NCBI RefSeq assembly: GCF_003144115.1
Contig: NW_020312003.1
Location: 470,153 to 534,152 of the forward strand
DNA length: 64,000 nt
Direction of reading: 5' to 3'
From: Tilletiopsis washingtonensis
Lineage: Eukaryota; Basidiomycota; Exobasidiomycetes; Entylomatales
In this document: one piece after another, positions 10,239-19,329 of the stretch
Numbering within the stretch: position 1 is the first letter of the stretch
How the letters are laid out: each line of letters opens with the position of its first letter
The notes under the pieces: model-generated
The model's input: only the letters and a program-made list of their open reading frames with translations
Told to the model about the DNA's origin: nothing
Databases searched by the model: none
Program-made: the position numbers and the translations under genes

Positions 10239-11315
10239 ATGCTGCGTCACTCGCTGCGTCTCCTGCCGCGCGCCGCACCGCGCTTCGCCAGCGCAGTGCG
10301 CGCATCGCCGGCGCCGCGTGCGCTGCGTGCGCCGCAATTGCCGGCCTTCGCACAGCAGCAGCAGCGGCGCGCGGCCAGCAGCACAACGCCCACCAGCTCG
10401 CTCGCCGACCCGGCAGAGCTCGAGAGCCAGAAGGCCCTCGAGCAGGGCACGGAGGCGCTGGAGCGCGGCGACATGGACGAGGCAAAGGTGCGTCTGCTGG
10501 TGCCTGCCGCGCGTGTAGCAGAGCCGCCCTTGAGCGCCAGCAGCAGCGTCCACTTCTGCTGCAGCTGACACTTCGCCTCGACTCTGTCCGCACACACACA
10601 GGCAGCCTACGCGCGCTCCCTCGCCATCCACCCTTCCTCCTCGGCGCACTTCAACCTCGGCGTCGTGCACTACCACGGCCGCGACCTGTCCGCAGCCATT
10701 GGCGCATGGGAGGCGGCGCTGGCGCTGGCGCCCGACTCGCCCGATGCGCACACCAACATTGCCAGTGCCTACGTGCTGAGCAAGCCGGCGCGACCGGATC
10801 TGGCCGTTGAGCACCTCAAGTGAGTGGTGGCGAGGGTGGCATGAAGCGTGCATAGGAACTGACCCGCGCTCGCTGTTCGATAGGAAGGCGCAGGCTCTCG
10901 CTCCGAAAGACCCGGAGATCGCTTACAACCTGGCCGCCGTGCTGGAGGCTTGTGCGTAGCAGCGGTGCACTGGCGCGGCCTGACATCTGACGCTAGCGCG
11001 CTTCATCCAGGCGAGCAGCTCGAGGAGGCCATGGTCGCCTACAAGCGTTCTCTCGCAGGAGGCATCGGGGTGCGCCCCCCCCCCCCTCTTGCCCCCTCAC
11101 TCGCCTTCATTCTCACTCACGCTCTCACGCCCTTTGCACAGCGCGCCGAGCAGAACATCCGCAATGTCGGCGCCAAGATCCTCGCGGCGAAAGTGGCCAA
11201 CGAGACGGCCGAGGCGGAAGACGGCGACGTGGCAAAGACGATTGGCCAGGCGCTGGAGTCGGAGATCAAGGCGCAGGAGCAGAAGGGCGACGGCGAGGCG
11301 AGGGAAAAGCAATAG
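10239..11315 (+). CDS. Mitochondrial TPR-repeat protein
   Basis: Five exons: 10239-10487, 10602-10819, 10884-10951, 11011-11069 and 11142-11315, giving 255 residues. The N-terminus (MLRHSLRLLPRAAPRFASAV, then QQQQRRAASS) is rich in Arg/Ser/Ala without acids, a mitochondrial presequence. Residues about 60-205 form four TPR-like helical hairpins, e.g. SAHFNLGVVHYHGRDLSAAI with PDSPDAHTNIASAYVL, then KAQALAPKDPEIAYNLAAVL. The C-terminus is a charged helix ending EAREKQ. TPR arrays are protein-binding scaffolds, and the partner cannot be inferred. Intron 4 carries a C12 run directly after its GTGCGC donor. The gene ends 48 bp from the stop of the converging AT-hook gene. Confidence 0.8.
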
Positions 11316-11363
11316 AAGAGCAGCATGTTCAAAGGGGGTATCGATTGCACGGGCAAACTCTTT

Positions 11364-13407
11364 TCATGCCACGCGACGACGCTTGGAACTCGAAGCGCCC
11401 TCGTCCTCTGCTTCAGCGGGCCCACTCTGGCGCGGCCGACCACGAGGGCGCGGCACGGGCGGCGGCGACACGACGAGCACGGCGCCCTGGCGCGCCGTGC
11501 CAGGTGTTCGTCTGGCCGGCGAAAGCGGCGGCGGAGGCGCAGGCGAGGCGGCCGCCAGAGCCGCGGCGTCCTTGCGCGGCCGGCCGCGTGGACGCTTTGC
11601 GGCCGCTGCTGCGGGTAGTGCGGGCTGAGCTGCAGGCGAGGCTGGCATGGTGACGGCTGCGATCGCCGCTTCTGTGCGCGCCCGAGTCGAGGCTCGCTGC
11701 GTACGTGGCGCAGCAGCAGGCGGCTCGGAGAGCGGCTGCGATGGCGCTGCCGCGACGCTCTTGCGCGCTGCTCTAGCTCGCGGCCGGTTGGCGGGCAGCG
11801 CCGAAGGCGCCTCGCCGCTGGGCGCTGCGGCGTCTTTGCGAGGGCGGCCTCGTGGCCGTTTCGGCGGCGCCGGCGGCGGCATGTACGGCGGCGCATCCTT
11901 GCGCGGACGTCCGACGGGCCGCTTCGTCACGAAGGCCACGGCCACTGGCGGCGGTGCCTCGGGCGCTTGTGCGGCACGGCCGACTGTAGACGCAGCAACA
12001 GCAGCAGCAGCAGGCGCAGCAGCGGGCGCCGACGCCGAGGCAGCGTCCTGGATGCGTGCGGCGCGCCGCGCTCGCGGACGCTTGACGAGCGCGGCGGCAG
12101 GCGGCGTGGCGGAGCCTTGGCGTGCCGACCTGCCCGATGCGCCCTCCGTGGCGGAGCCTTGGCGTGCCGACCTGCCCGATGCGCCCTCCTCTTGCGTCGT
12201 CGTCGCCGGCGCTGCACTTGCGGCCATCTGTTCCTCCTCTCCACCCTCTTCCTCTCCCGCCTGCGCTCTCCGTTCCCTCTCCCTGCGCGCCAGGCGCGCG
12301 CGCTCTTCCTTCTCCTGCACCCTCCTGCATCGCTCCTCCCAGCGCTGCGCATTCTCCTGCATGCGCACCTGCAGTTGTTGGCGTCTGTGGCGCAGCAGGC
12401 GCTTGCGCCAGCGCGCCGCTTCTTGCGGCGAGAGCGGGCCGAGCGGCGCGAGGAAGCGCTTCTGAGGCGCTTGAACGACGTAGGAAGGAGCGCGCGGTGG
12501 CTTGGGCAAGAAGGGCGCGTGCCAGGCTCGAAGACCGTTGCGGGGAGGAGGGTAGTAGGCGTTGGAGGGCACGAGAAGAGAGGAGCAGAGACGAGGATAG
12601 GGAGAGGAGGAAGATGGTGAGGTGCAAGGAGCTGCTGCTGTTGCTGTTGCTGCGAGTGGGCCTGATGCGCCGGAAGAGAAGAGGAAGCGCTCGTAGATCT
12701 CTGCCCGCACGCATAAGGAGAGGAGGGGGGGNNNNNNNNNNNNNNNNNNNNNNNNNNNNNNNNNNNNNNNNNNNNNNNNNNNNNNNNNNNNNNNNNNNNN
12801 NNNNNNNNNNNNNNNNNNNNNNNNNNNNNNNNNNNNNNNNNNNNNNNNNNNNNNNNNNNNNNNNNNNNNNNNNNNNNNNNNNNNNNNNNNNNNNNNNNNN
12901 NNNNNNNNNNNNNNNNNNNNNNNNNNNNNNNNNNNNNNNNNNNNNNNNNNNNNNNNNNNNNNNNNNNNNNNNNNNNNNNNNNNNNNNNNNNCCCCTTTTC
13001 TCCTCCCCCAAGGCACGTCCGGGTCGCGCTTTGCACCTCCTCGCATCGCGGCCGCACTCACCAAGCACACGCCCAGCTCCCGCCGTTGCAAAGCCGACGG
13101 CCGAGGCATTGACGCTCTGCTCCTCTCTCGCCTCCTTGACCGCCTTCGGCTGCACATCCTCCTCTTGCTCCTCCTCATACTCGCTCCCGTCCTCACTGTC
13201 ACTCTCGCTCTGTCCCTCCTCCTCCTGCGCCCCCTCGGCAGCCGCGCGCTTGAGAGCGCGCGTGTCGACGAGCGGCGCACCCAGCTCGCGGCCGCGCACA
13301 TGCGAATGCGACGAGCCTGAGCCGGCGGCGCGCGGCGTGCGCGAGGCGAGCTGTCCGCGTGCGGCGAGACGCGCGGCGAGGAGGGGCGCCAGGTGCGTTT
13401 GCGCCAT
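11364..13407 (-). CDS. AT-hook chromatin protein (intron spans assembly gap)
   Basis: Model: exon 1 13062-13407 and exon 2 11364-12700, joined across an intron (12701-13061) that contains 260 N. The donor CTTG/GTGAGT and acceptor GCGGGCAG/AGATC restore one frame (560 residues). The N-terminal part has an acidic Ser/Glu tract (SDSEDGSEYEEEQEEDV). Exon 2 opens EIYERFLFSSG and leads into a Pro/aromatic stretch (YYPPPRNGLRAWHAPFLP), then a long Arg/Glu helix, and four AT-hooks (one RPVGRPRKD, two RPRGRPRKD, one RPRGRPRQ) that bind the minor groove of AT-rich DNA. The tail is a basic NLS (SSSKRRRVA). A chromatin-remodeller or transcription-associated subunit is likely; I do not recognise the family. 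A 42-bp tandem duplication repeats EGASGRSARQGSAT. The true intron length depends on the gap. Confidence 0.75.
12106..12189. repeat. 42-bp tandem duplication inside the AT-hook CDS
   Basis: Two identical 42-bp units (12106-12147 and 12148-12189) encode two copies of EGASGRSARQGSAT. The length is a multiple of three, so the frame is kept. Identity suggests a recent slippage or replication event. Confidence 0.9.
12732..12991. other. Assembly gap (260 N)
   Basis: The left flank ends in a G run and the right flank begins CCCC, followed by pyrimidine-rich sequence. The gap probably hides a G/C homopolymer or other hard-to-sequence intronic tract in the AT-hook gene. Confidence 0.95.
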
Positions 13408-14000
13408 GGCGGGGTGGCCAAGCTGAGGGCGCGAGGAGTAGAGAGAGTGAGAGGCAGAGAGGCGAGGCGAGGCGAGGCGAGGCGAGGCGAGAAGGCCGCG
13501 TGCCTCTGCGCTGGCTGGCTGGCTGAGCGTGCGTGGAGGATAAGTACGGCCTTTCGCTCCTTCTCCTCGTCGAGAGCGGCACCGCTAGCCCAATGGATTC
13601 AGGCTGCGCGCGGGCGTTTGGCGACGCTATTTCTTAATCACACCATGAGCTGCGGGATCGGTTCCCTGACTGTCGCGTGAGCAGCTTCTTTTTGCTGCGT
13701 GTTTTTTGCTGCCGCGTGCTGAGGCGGCAGGGGGCCAGGTGGGGGTGAGGGTGAGGGAGATGGATGGACGGACAGGACGCAAGGCGCGCGGCGCGCAAGA
13801 GGCAAGCGCCGCAACGGCCGCCGTGCGGCGCCGCGCGCGTCGCGTGGCGTGCGTGTTGAGGGATGGCGTGGGAACAGCGATGCGGGGCAGCACAGCCGGC
13901 GCCGGCGCGAGTGGAGGCCGGCACGGGCAGCGGGGCGCGCCGCTGTCGCCTCGTCTGCCTCCTCATCACCCACCCCTCTGCTCCCTCTCGTTGCCCCACC
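13408..14000. other. Divergent promoter region with GGCGA pentamer repeat
   Basis: 593 bp between the AT-hook gene and the acyl-CoA dehydrogenase gene. Positions 13461-13490 are six tandem GGCGA pentamers. Around 13574-13600 is a tRNA A-box-like string (TAGCCCAATGG) without a matching B-box or acceptor stem. Nothing else is supported. Confidence 0.6.
13461..13490. repeat. (GGCGA)6 pentanucleotide microsatellite
   Basis: Six perfect tandem copies, just upstream of the AT-hook start codon, in its probable 5' leader or promoter. Confidence 0.9.
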
Positions 14001-16335
14001 ATGCTGCGCGTCGCCCCACTCGCCCGCGCCGCACCACGCCTGCGCGCCGGCGTCGCGCCCTGCGTCTCGCCGCCGCGTCGCGCCTCCAGCTCGGCCGCCG
14101 CCGCACCCGCGTACACGGGCATGTCCGACGCCGGCCTCTCCGAGACGCAGCGCGACGTGCGCCACGCCGTCGGCGCCGTCTGCAGCGCGTTTGGCGACGG
14201 TCAGTAAGGCCAAATCAGCGCTGGCATGCAGGAGGGCAGGAGATGCTGGCAAGGGGCCGTTGATGACGAGGCAGGCATGCAAGCCCCCCGCTGAGGAGGC
14301 AGCATGCGGGCCTTTGGAGAGAGAGGTAGCAAGCACGGAGCCTCTTTCACCTACAGCGCACCGAGACAGCAGCGCGAGGAGGATCAGGCGGCCGTTGGAG
14401 AGCGCAGCCAGCACGGAGCCTCGCCGAGGAGCATCATGGGGGGGGCATCGGAGAGAGGGCAGCAAGCATGGACCTCTCTCTCTCACCTACAGCGCCCCCC
14501 TACGCGCTTGTGCCCCCCCACGCGCGACACTTTCTTTTGCTGACGCTGCACCTGTTTGCCCCGCTCGACGCGCCCAAACAGACTACTGGCTGGCGCGCGA
14601 GCGCGAGCACAGCTATCCGCACGAGCTGTATGCGGCGCTGCAGTCCGGCGGCTGGCTCGGCGTGGCGCTGCCCGCGCAGCACGGCGGCGCCGGGCTGGGC
14701 ATTGGCGAGGCGATGATCATGCTCGAGACGATCGCCGAGAGTGGCGCCGGCTTTGCGGGCGCACAGAGGTGAGTTGTGTTTCTGCTGGGCATCAAGCGGC
14801 CTAGGGAGGAGGAACGCAAAGGTAGCTGATGCCCCAGATGGCATTCAAGTATACACGCAAACATCTATCCGGTGAGCTAGCTGCTCTTGCGGGACAGGTA
14901 ATAGAGAGATGCTCATATCGAGAGGGGGGGGGGGGCAAGAACACCATCGCCGCAGAGTTTGGCACGTCGAAACAGCAGGCTGCCTGGCTGCCGGGACTGA
15001 TTGACGGGCGCATCCGCTCCGGCTTCGCCGTGACGGAGCCGACGACGGGGCTGGAGACGCTCAAGCTGCGCACGCGAGCCGAGCGCAGAGAGGGCGGCTG
15101 GCTCATCAATGGGCAGAAGGTGAGGGGTGTGCTTTGCTCTTACCACGCATGGCTTGGCTGGCTCTCATCGTTCGAGCGTGCCTGCACCGCGTGAAAACCA
15201 GATCTGGACCTCCTCGGCGCAAGTAGCTTCGCACCTCGTCATTCTGGCACGCACGGCTCCTCCAAGCGACCACAGTCGTTCCTCGGGTCTCTCCCTCTTC
15301 TTTGCGCCCATCCGCGACGCGCCCCATGCGCCGGGCGTCTCGGCGCAGCAGAGTGCCCTGCGCAAGGGCGTCGAGATGCGCCGCATCGAAAAGATGGGCG
15401 GCAATTGCGTGGATGCCAATGAGGTGAGGGGCGCGCAAGACCAGATCGAAGGTGCAACTGGCGGGCTCCGGCTGATCAGGCTGCCGCACAGATCTGGTTC
15501 GACGACTTCGAGGTGGAAGAGAGCTGTCTGATTGGGCCTGCGGAGAATGAGGGCAAGGGCTTCAAGGTGTGTTGATCCCCCCCCCCCCCTTCCCTCGAAC
15601 TCAGCAAGGTTGAGTGAGAGTGGGCACACGGGGAGAGAGAGAGCTGAAACTGCCCACTCCACACTCACACAAGATGGTGCTGCACGGCATGAATGCCGAG
15701 CGCTGTCTCATCGCCGGCGAGGCGTTGGGCCTGGGCTATGCGGCGCTCATCAAGGCGGTCAAGTATGCTCAGGAGCGCGTCGTGTTCGGCAAGGCCATTG
15801 GCGGGTGCGTGTGTCGTCCTGCCTGCCCCCACCTTCTTCCCTCCTCTCTCTCTCTCTCTCTCCCCACTCATGTGATGTCGCTCGCTCGAGCAACAAACAG
15901 GCATCAAGCAATCCAGCACCAGCTCTCGCGCGCCTTCATCGAGCTGGAAGCTGCCAAGCATCTCGTGCTCGCCGCGGCACGCTCCTACGATGCGCGCGAG
16001 GCCGCCGTGGGCGCGCAGGCCAATGCGGCAAAGTACTTTGCGGCCGAGGCGGCGTGGAAGGCGTGCGAGACGGCCGTGCTGGTGCATGGCGGCATGGGGT
16101 GAGTTTGCCCCCCCCCCCCTGCTCGCTGCGTTTGAGGGGGGGGGGGGGGAAGAGGGTGTGATGCGGGAGAGAGCAGGCTGACCATGTGCGCGGGACGAGA
16201 TACAGGTACGCAAAGGAATACCACGTCGAACGCTACCTGCGCGAAGCAATGGCGATGCGTCTGGCGCCCATCTCAAAGGAGATGCTGCTCAACTACGTCG
16301 GACAGTCGGTGTTGGGCTTGCCCAAGTCCTACTAA
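14001..16335 (+). CDS. Mitochondrial acyl-CoA dehydrogenase family protein
   Basis: FAD-dependent alpha,beta-dehydrogenation of an acyl-CoA; the chain-length or branched-chain substrate cannot be told. Nine exons: 14001-14199, 14582-14768, 14838-14871, 14940-15119, 15202-15423, 15492-15566, 15674-15804, 15901-16098 and 16206-16335, giving 451 residues. The N-terminal 36 residues (MLRVAPLARAAPRLRAGV) form a mitochondrial presequence. Family signatures follow in order: FGDDYWLARERE, QRWHSSIHANIYP, RSGFAVTEPTTGLET (flavin-binding signature), KIWTSSAQ, VVFGKAIG..HQAIQHQL, then GGMGYAKEYHVERYLREAMA near the C-terminus. Intron 1 uses a weaker GTCAGT donor, is 382 nt long and holds degenerate repeats. 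Introns 3, 6 and 8 contain G or C homopolymers. Its stop is 49 bp from the stop of the converging cysteine synthase gene. Confidence 0.88.
14314..14495. repeat. Three degenerate direct repeats within intron 1
   Basis: Copies at about 14314-14359, 14395-14422 and 14448-14495 share the pattern TTGGAGAG..GCAAGCAYGGA.CCTC; the first and third also share TCACCTACAGCGC. Each CCTACAG is a plausible alternative 3' splice site, although the model uses the acceptor at 14581. Confidence 0.7.
16108..16149. repeat. C12 / G14 inverted homopolymers in intron 8
   Basis: A run of 12 C (16108-16119) and a run of 14 G (16136-16149) are separated by 16 bases inside a 107-nt intron. In the transcript they could pair into a perfect G-C hairpin. 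Confidence 0.85.
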
Positions 16336-16384
16336 GTTGCCCCCCCTTGCTTGCTTCTGCAGCACAATGCATGTGCTTTCATTT

Positions 16385-18093
16385 TCACACATCTGCTCCG
16401 CCATCCGGAAACAGCCAGTGCATGTCGGCAGTGGCGTGCAGGCCCAGCTGCGCCAGGGCCTCGTCGTTCCAGAAGCGCGAGAGGTGGCGCGCGCCACTGT
16501 CGCAGAGCAGCGTGACGACGGTGGGCGGCGTCGTCGCCGCCTCCTTGTCCTCGCCGCCGCCTCGCCGCTCGCTCTGTTGTTGCGCCAGCTTGAGCTTCTG
16601 CGCCACGCGCACGGCCGCGACGAGATTGACGGCCGACGAGGAGCCGAGGAACAGTCCGTCTCTGGGGCCAAGCCACCTGCCGCGTCAGGAAGGCGGATCA
16701 TACGGCGCGCAAAGAAAGGATGGGAACGGGGAGGGGGGCACGCACTCTTGCACCAACCATCGACTCATAGCGACGGCCTCCTGATCCAGCACGCGTTCCG
16801 CATCGTCCGTCGCGGGCAGGGCATGCGCAAAGTTGTGCGTCAGGCGATTGAGGCCGATGCCCTCGACGACGGTGTCCGTCTGATGGCGGCGGCGCGTGCC
16901 TTCGGCCTCGGTGTGCGAGTATACGACGCCATGTTTGACCTTGTTGAAGAGGCCCGAGCCCTGCGGATCGGCCAGCACGACGTGCACGGCGCCGCGAGAC
17001 TTGCGCTTCAGGAAGCGAGAGACGCCGGCGAGTGTGCCCTGGGGTTGTGCAAACAACAGCAGTCAGCCCATCGCGCCGCCGCTTACGATGCATTCTCGAG
17101 AGAGAGAGAGAGAGAGAAAAGGGGGGGAGAGGGAAACTCACTCCAGTGCCGGCTCCACACACAAAGGCATCAATCATGCCGCCCGTCTGCCGCCAGATCT
17201 CGGGGCCCGTGCCGCGGTAGTGCGCGCGGAAGTTGCTCTCGCTCTCAAACTGCCGTTGCATAGATACACCGGAAGAAGGGGGGGGGGGGTGGTGTGATAA
17301 GAAGCAGTAGATGAGCGCGCACGATCCTACTTGCGTCTCGCGGCAAGGGGCAAAGCAAGTGTGGTGCCCTTCCAAACTCACCTGATCCGCAAAGAAGCCT
17401 CGCGGCTTCTCACTGAGTGCGTCTGCGCCTTCCTCGGCGCCGCCCGTGGCCGTGGAGGAGACAACCACTGCAGCTCCAGGCTTTGCTTGTCCCTCGGACT
17501 TCTCTCCCTCTGCCTCCTCCTCCTCCTCCTCCTGATGGCCATGTGCGCCCGGCCCCGCCAACAGCGTGCCGTTGGCGCCGCCAAACGTCTGTGCCAGTCT
17601 GCGCGCTTCGTTGACGAACTAAAGTCGGGCCAGATTGTCATGAGCCCCCTCCCCGAGAATTGAGCGGGCAAGGAGAGGGAGACGCAAAGCGGAAACTCAC
17701 GTGTGCCGGATCCGCAATCGCTCGAGGTCGCACGGCTCTCAGCTCTGCGCCAAGCGCCGCGAGCATCTCCTTTTTCTCGCGCGCCACATCGTCCGGCATG
17801 ACCTGTGTGATCGAGCCAAGTGAAAGCCAGCCATCAGTGCCCTGGTGCGCGAGCGAGAGGGGGGGGGGGGAAAGAGGGCGGAGGCAGGCCCCTATCTGCA
17901 AACGCACAATGCTGCAGCGATAGCCCTTTGCACGCGCCAGCATGGCGAGGGAAATGCCCGTGCTGCCCACGCTGCCCTCGAAGACACAGCTGTTGGTGCG
18001 TGGATGCAGCTGTCCGGAACGCTCGGCGTCGTTGAGGACTGGAAGGAGCCAAAAGGGGGGGCCGCGAAGAGGTGGCGATTCAGTTCCTCTGGC

Positions 18094-18155
<62 letters not shown>

Positions 18156-18924
18156 AGACGGAAGAAGGATGCCTGATGGTCACGCACTCTGCAGCGCGAC
18201 ACGATCCTTGGGCGAGCCTCCCGGGTTGAGAAACTGCGTTGATGCGTCGAGCATGATCGGGATGCGAGAGTGAGAGGACGCGGTGCTAGGCACTGTGCAG
18301 AAAGCCGCACCTCTGCCTTTCCGAGAATGTCGCAGCCCGTGAGACGCGAGAGCGAGGCGATGCGGATGAGCGGCGTGTTGCCTGTGTGGCGATGGAGAAG
18401 TGGAGGAGAAAGGGAGGGGGTGAGAAGGGTTGATGACTTTTCTGGAGGCGAGTGAAGCGGAGAAGCAGAAGGGCGCAAAAGCAGAGTGACGCCCGGGGGG
18501 GGGGGGGGGGGGGAAGAGGGCACGAGTGGGGGCTGGCATAGAGACGTGGGCCGCCCAGCTTCGGTCTCCCGTTGCACGTTTCTCCCTCTCTCTCTCCCAG
18601 CTTCGGTCTCCCGTTGCACTTCTCTCTCCCTCTCCTGCACTCACCAATGGCGCCCTGCACGCCCCTGACGACCTCTCCCTTTCTGACCTCAATCACCTCC
18701 CACTTCTCCTCCTCGCCACTCTCACTCTCACTGCCACTCTCCTCTCCATCCTCTCTGCCCGCAGTAAAGCGCCGCGCCCGCCGTCCGCCCAGGCCCTGCG
18801 CGGCGCGCGCGCGCGCAATGCGGCGCTTCTCGCGCACCGAGGCGGCGAAGAGGGCGGTGGAGAGGGAGGCGAGCGAGAGGGTGAGGCCGGTGAGCAGGCC
18901 GAGGAGGAAGAGGGAACGCGGCAT
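16385..18924 (-). CDS. Membrane-anchored cysteine synthase (Mcy1-like)
   Basis: PLP enzyme of the O-acetylserine sulfhydrylase fold (beta family). Nine exons: 18645-18924, 18311-18381, 18188-18233, 17908-18038, 17701-17802, 17382-17618, 17142-17249, 16746-17038 and 16385-16661, giving 514 residues. Residues 5-25 ([19 protein letters not shown]) are a single TM anchor followed by a basic stretch, matching the yeast mitochondrial outer-membrane protein Mcy1. Then [29 protein letters not shown] with the PLP lysine at 126, [12 protein letters not shown] (substrate loop), and [14 protein letters not shown] (phosphate-binding loop). It ends in [11 protein letters not shown] and a [12 protein letters not shown] tail typical of this subgroup. 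An acidic, low-complexity insertion follows AGPGAHGHQ. Introns hold (TC)n, G12, G12 and G19 tracts. The subgroup assignment is confident; catalysis in vivo is inferred. Confidence 0.9.
18097..18153. repeat. (TC)28 dinucleotide microsatellite in intron 3
   Basis: 57 nt of perfect alternating T/C within the intron between 18038 and 18188 of the cysteine synthase gene. On the transcribed strand it is a long GA repeat. Confidence 0.95.
18495..18513. repeat. G19 homopolymer in intron 1 of the cysteine synthase gene
   Basis: The longest homopolymer in the window; on the gene's own strand it is C19. Confidence 0.9.
18554..18619. repeat. 24-bp exact direct repeat, 42-bp period, in intron 1
   Basis: 18554-18577 and 18596-18619 are identical, separated by CT-rich sequence. 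It lies next to the GTGAGT donor at 18644. Confidence 0.85.
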
Positions 18925-19329
18925 GGGAGATGGAGATGCGCAGACTGGAGGTGAGCGGTGAGAGGTGAGAGGCAAAGAGACAGGCAAGCAGTGCATATGC
19001 AGCGTGCTCATCGTCGAGGCGAGCCTCTCGCTCTGCTCGCTGCGCCTCGCCCGACTCCCGCGCGACGCGGAGGTGGAGGCGGGTGAGTTGGTCAGCCACG
19101 CGCATGACGCCGAGGCTGAGGGTCCTTCCTCTTCGCGGCCCGAGCTTCGCTTCCTTCTCTCCACTGCGCACCGCCGCACACGCAGCATCCAGCACACGCC
19201 TCCGCATCGCCGCTTCTTTCTTCCCACTTGCACTTCCCAGCATCCTCTTCTCGCTCCCGCACACTCACTCGCCTCGCATCTGTTCCGGCCCCTCTTGCAT
19301 TGCCCTCCACCTGCGCGCCCCTCATCCAA
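18925..19329. other. Divergent promoter (cysteine synthase / NUDIX)
   Basis: 405 bp between two start codons, pyrimidine-rich toward the NUDIX start. No defined site recognised. Confidence 0.5.

Noticed and set aside
7991-10810. 939-codon plus-strand open frame
   Set aside because: Runs through the antisense of the Whi5-like gene, the intergenic region and the TPR gene in the wrong frame; composition only.
12732-12991. Frame change across the gap read as a broken gene
   Set aside because: A GTGAGT donor at 13061 and a CAG acceptor at 12701 explain the change as an intron that spans the gap.
13570-13680. tRNA-Arg-like 5' half (CACCGCTAGCCCAATGGATTC) with a perfect A-box
   Set aside because: No B-box (GGTTCRANYCC) and no complementary 3' acceptor strand follow within 120 bases; GGTTCCCTGAC at 13660 does not fit. 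At most a tRNA-like relic.
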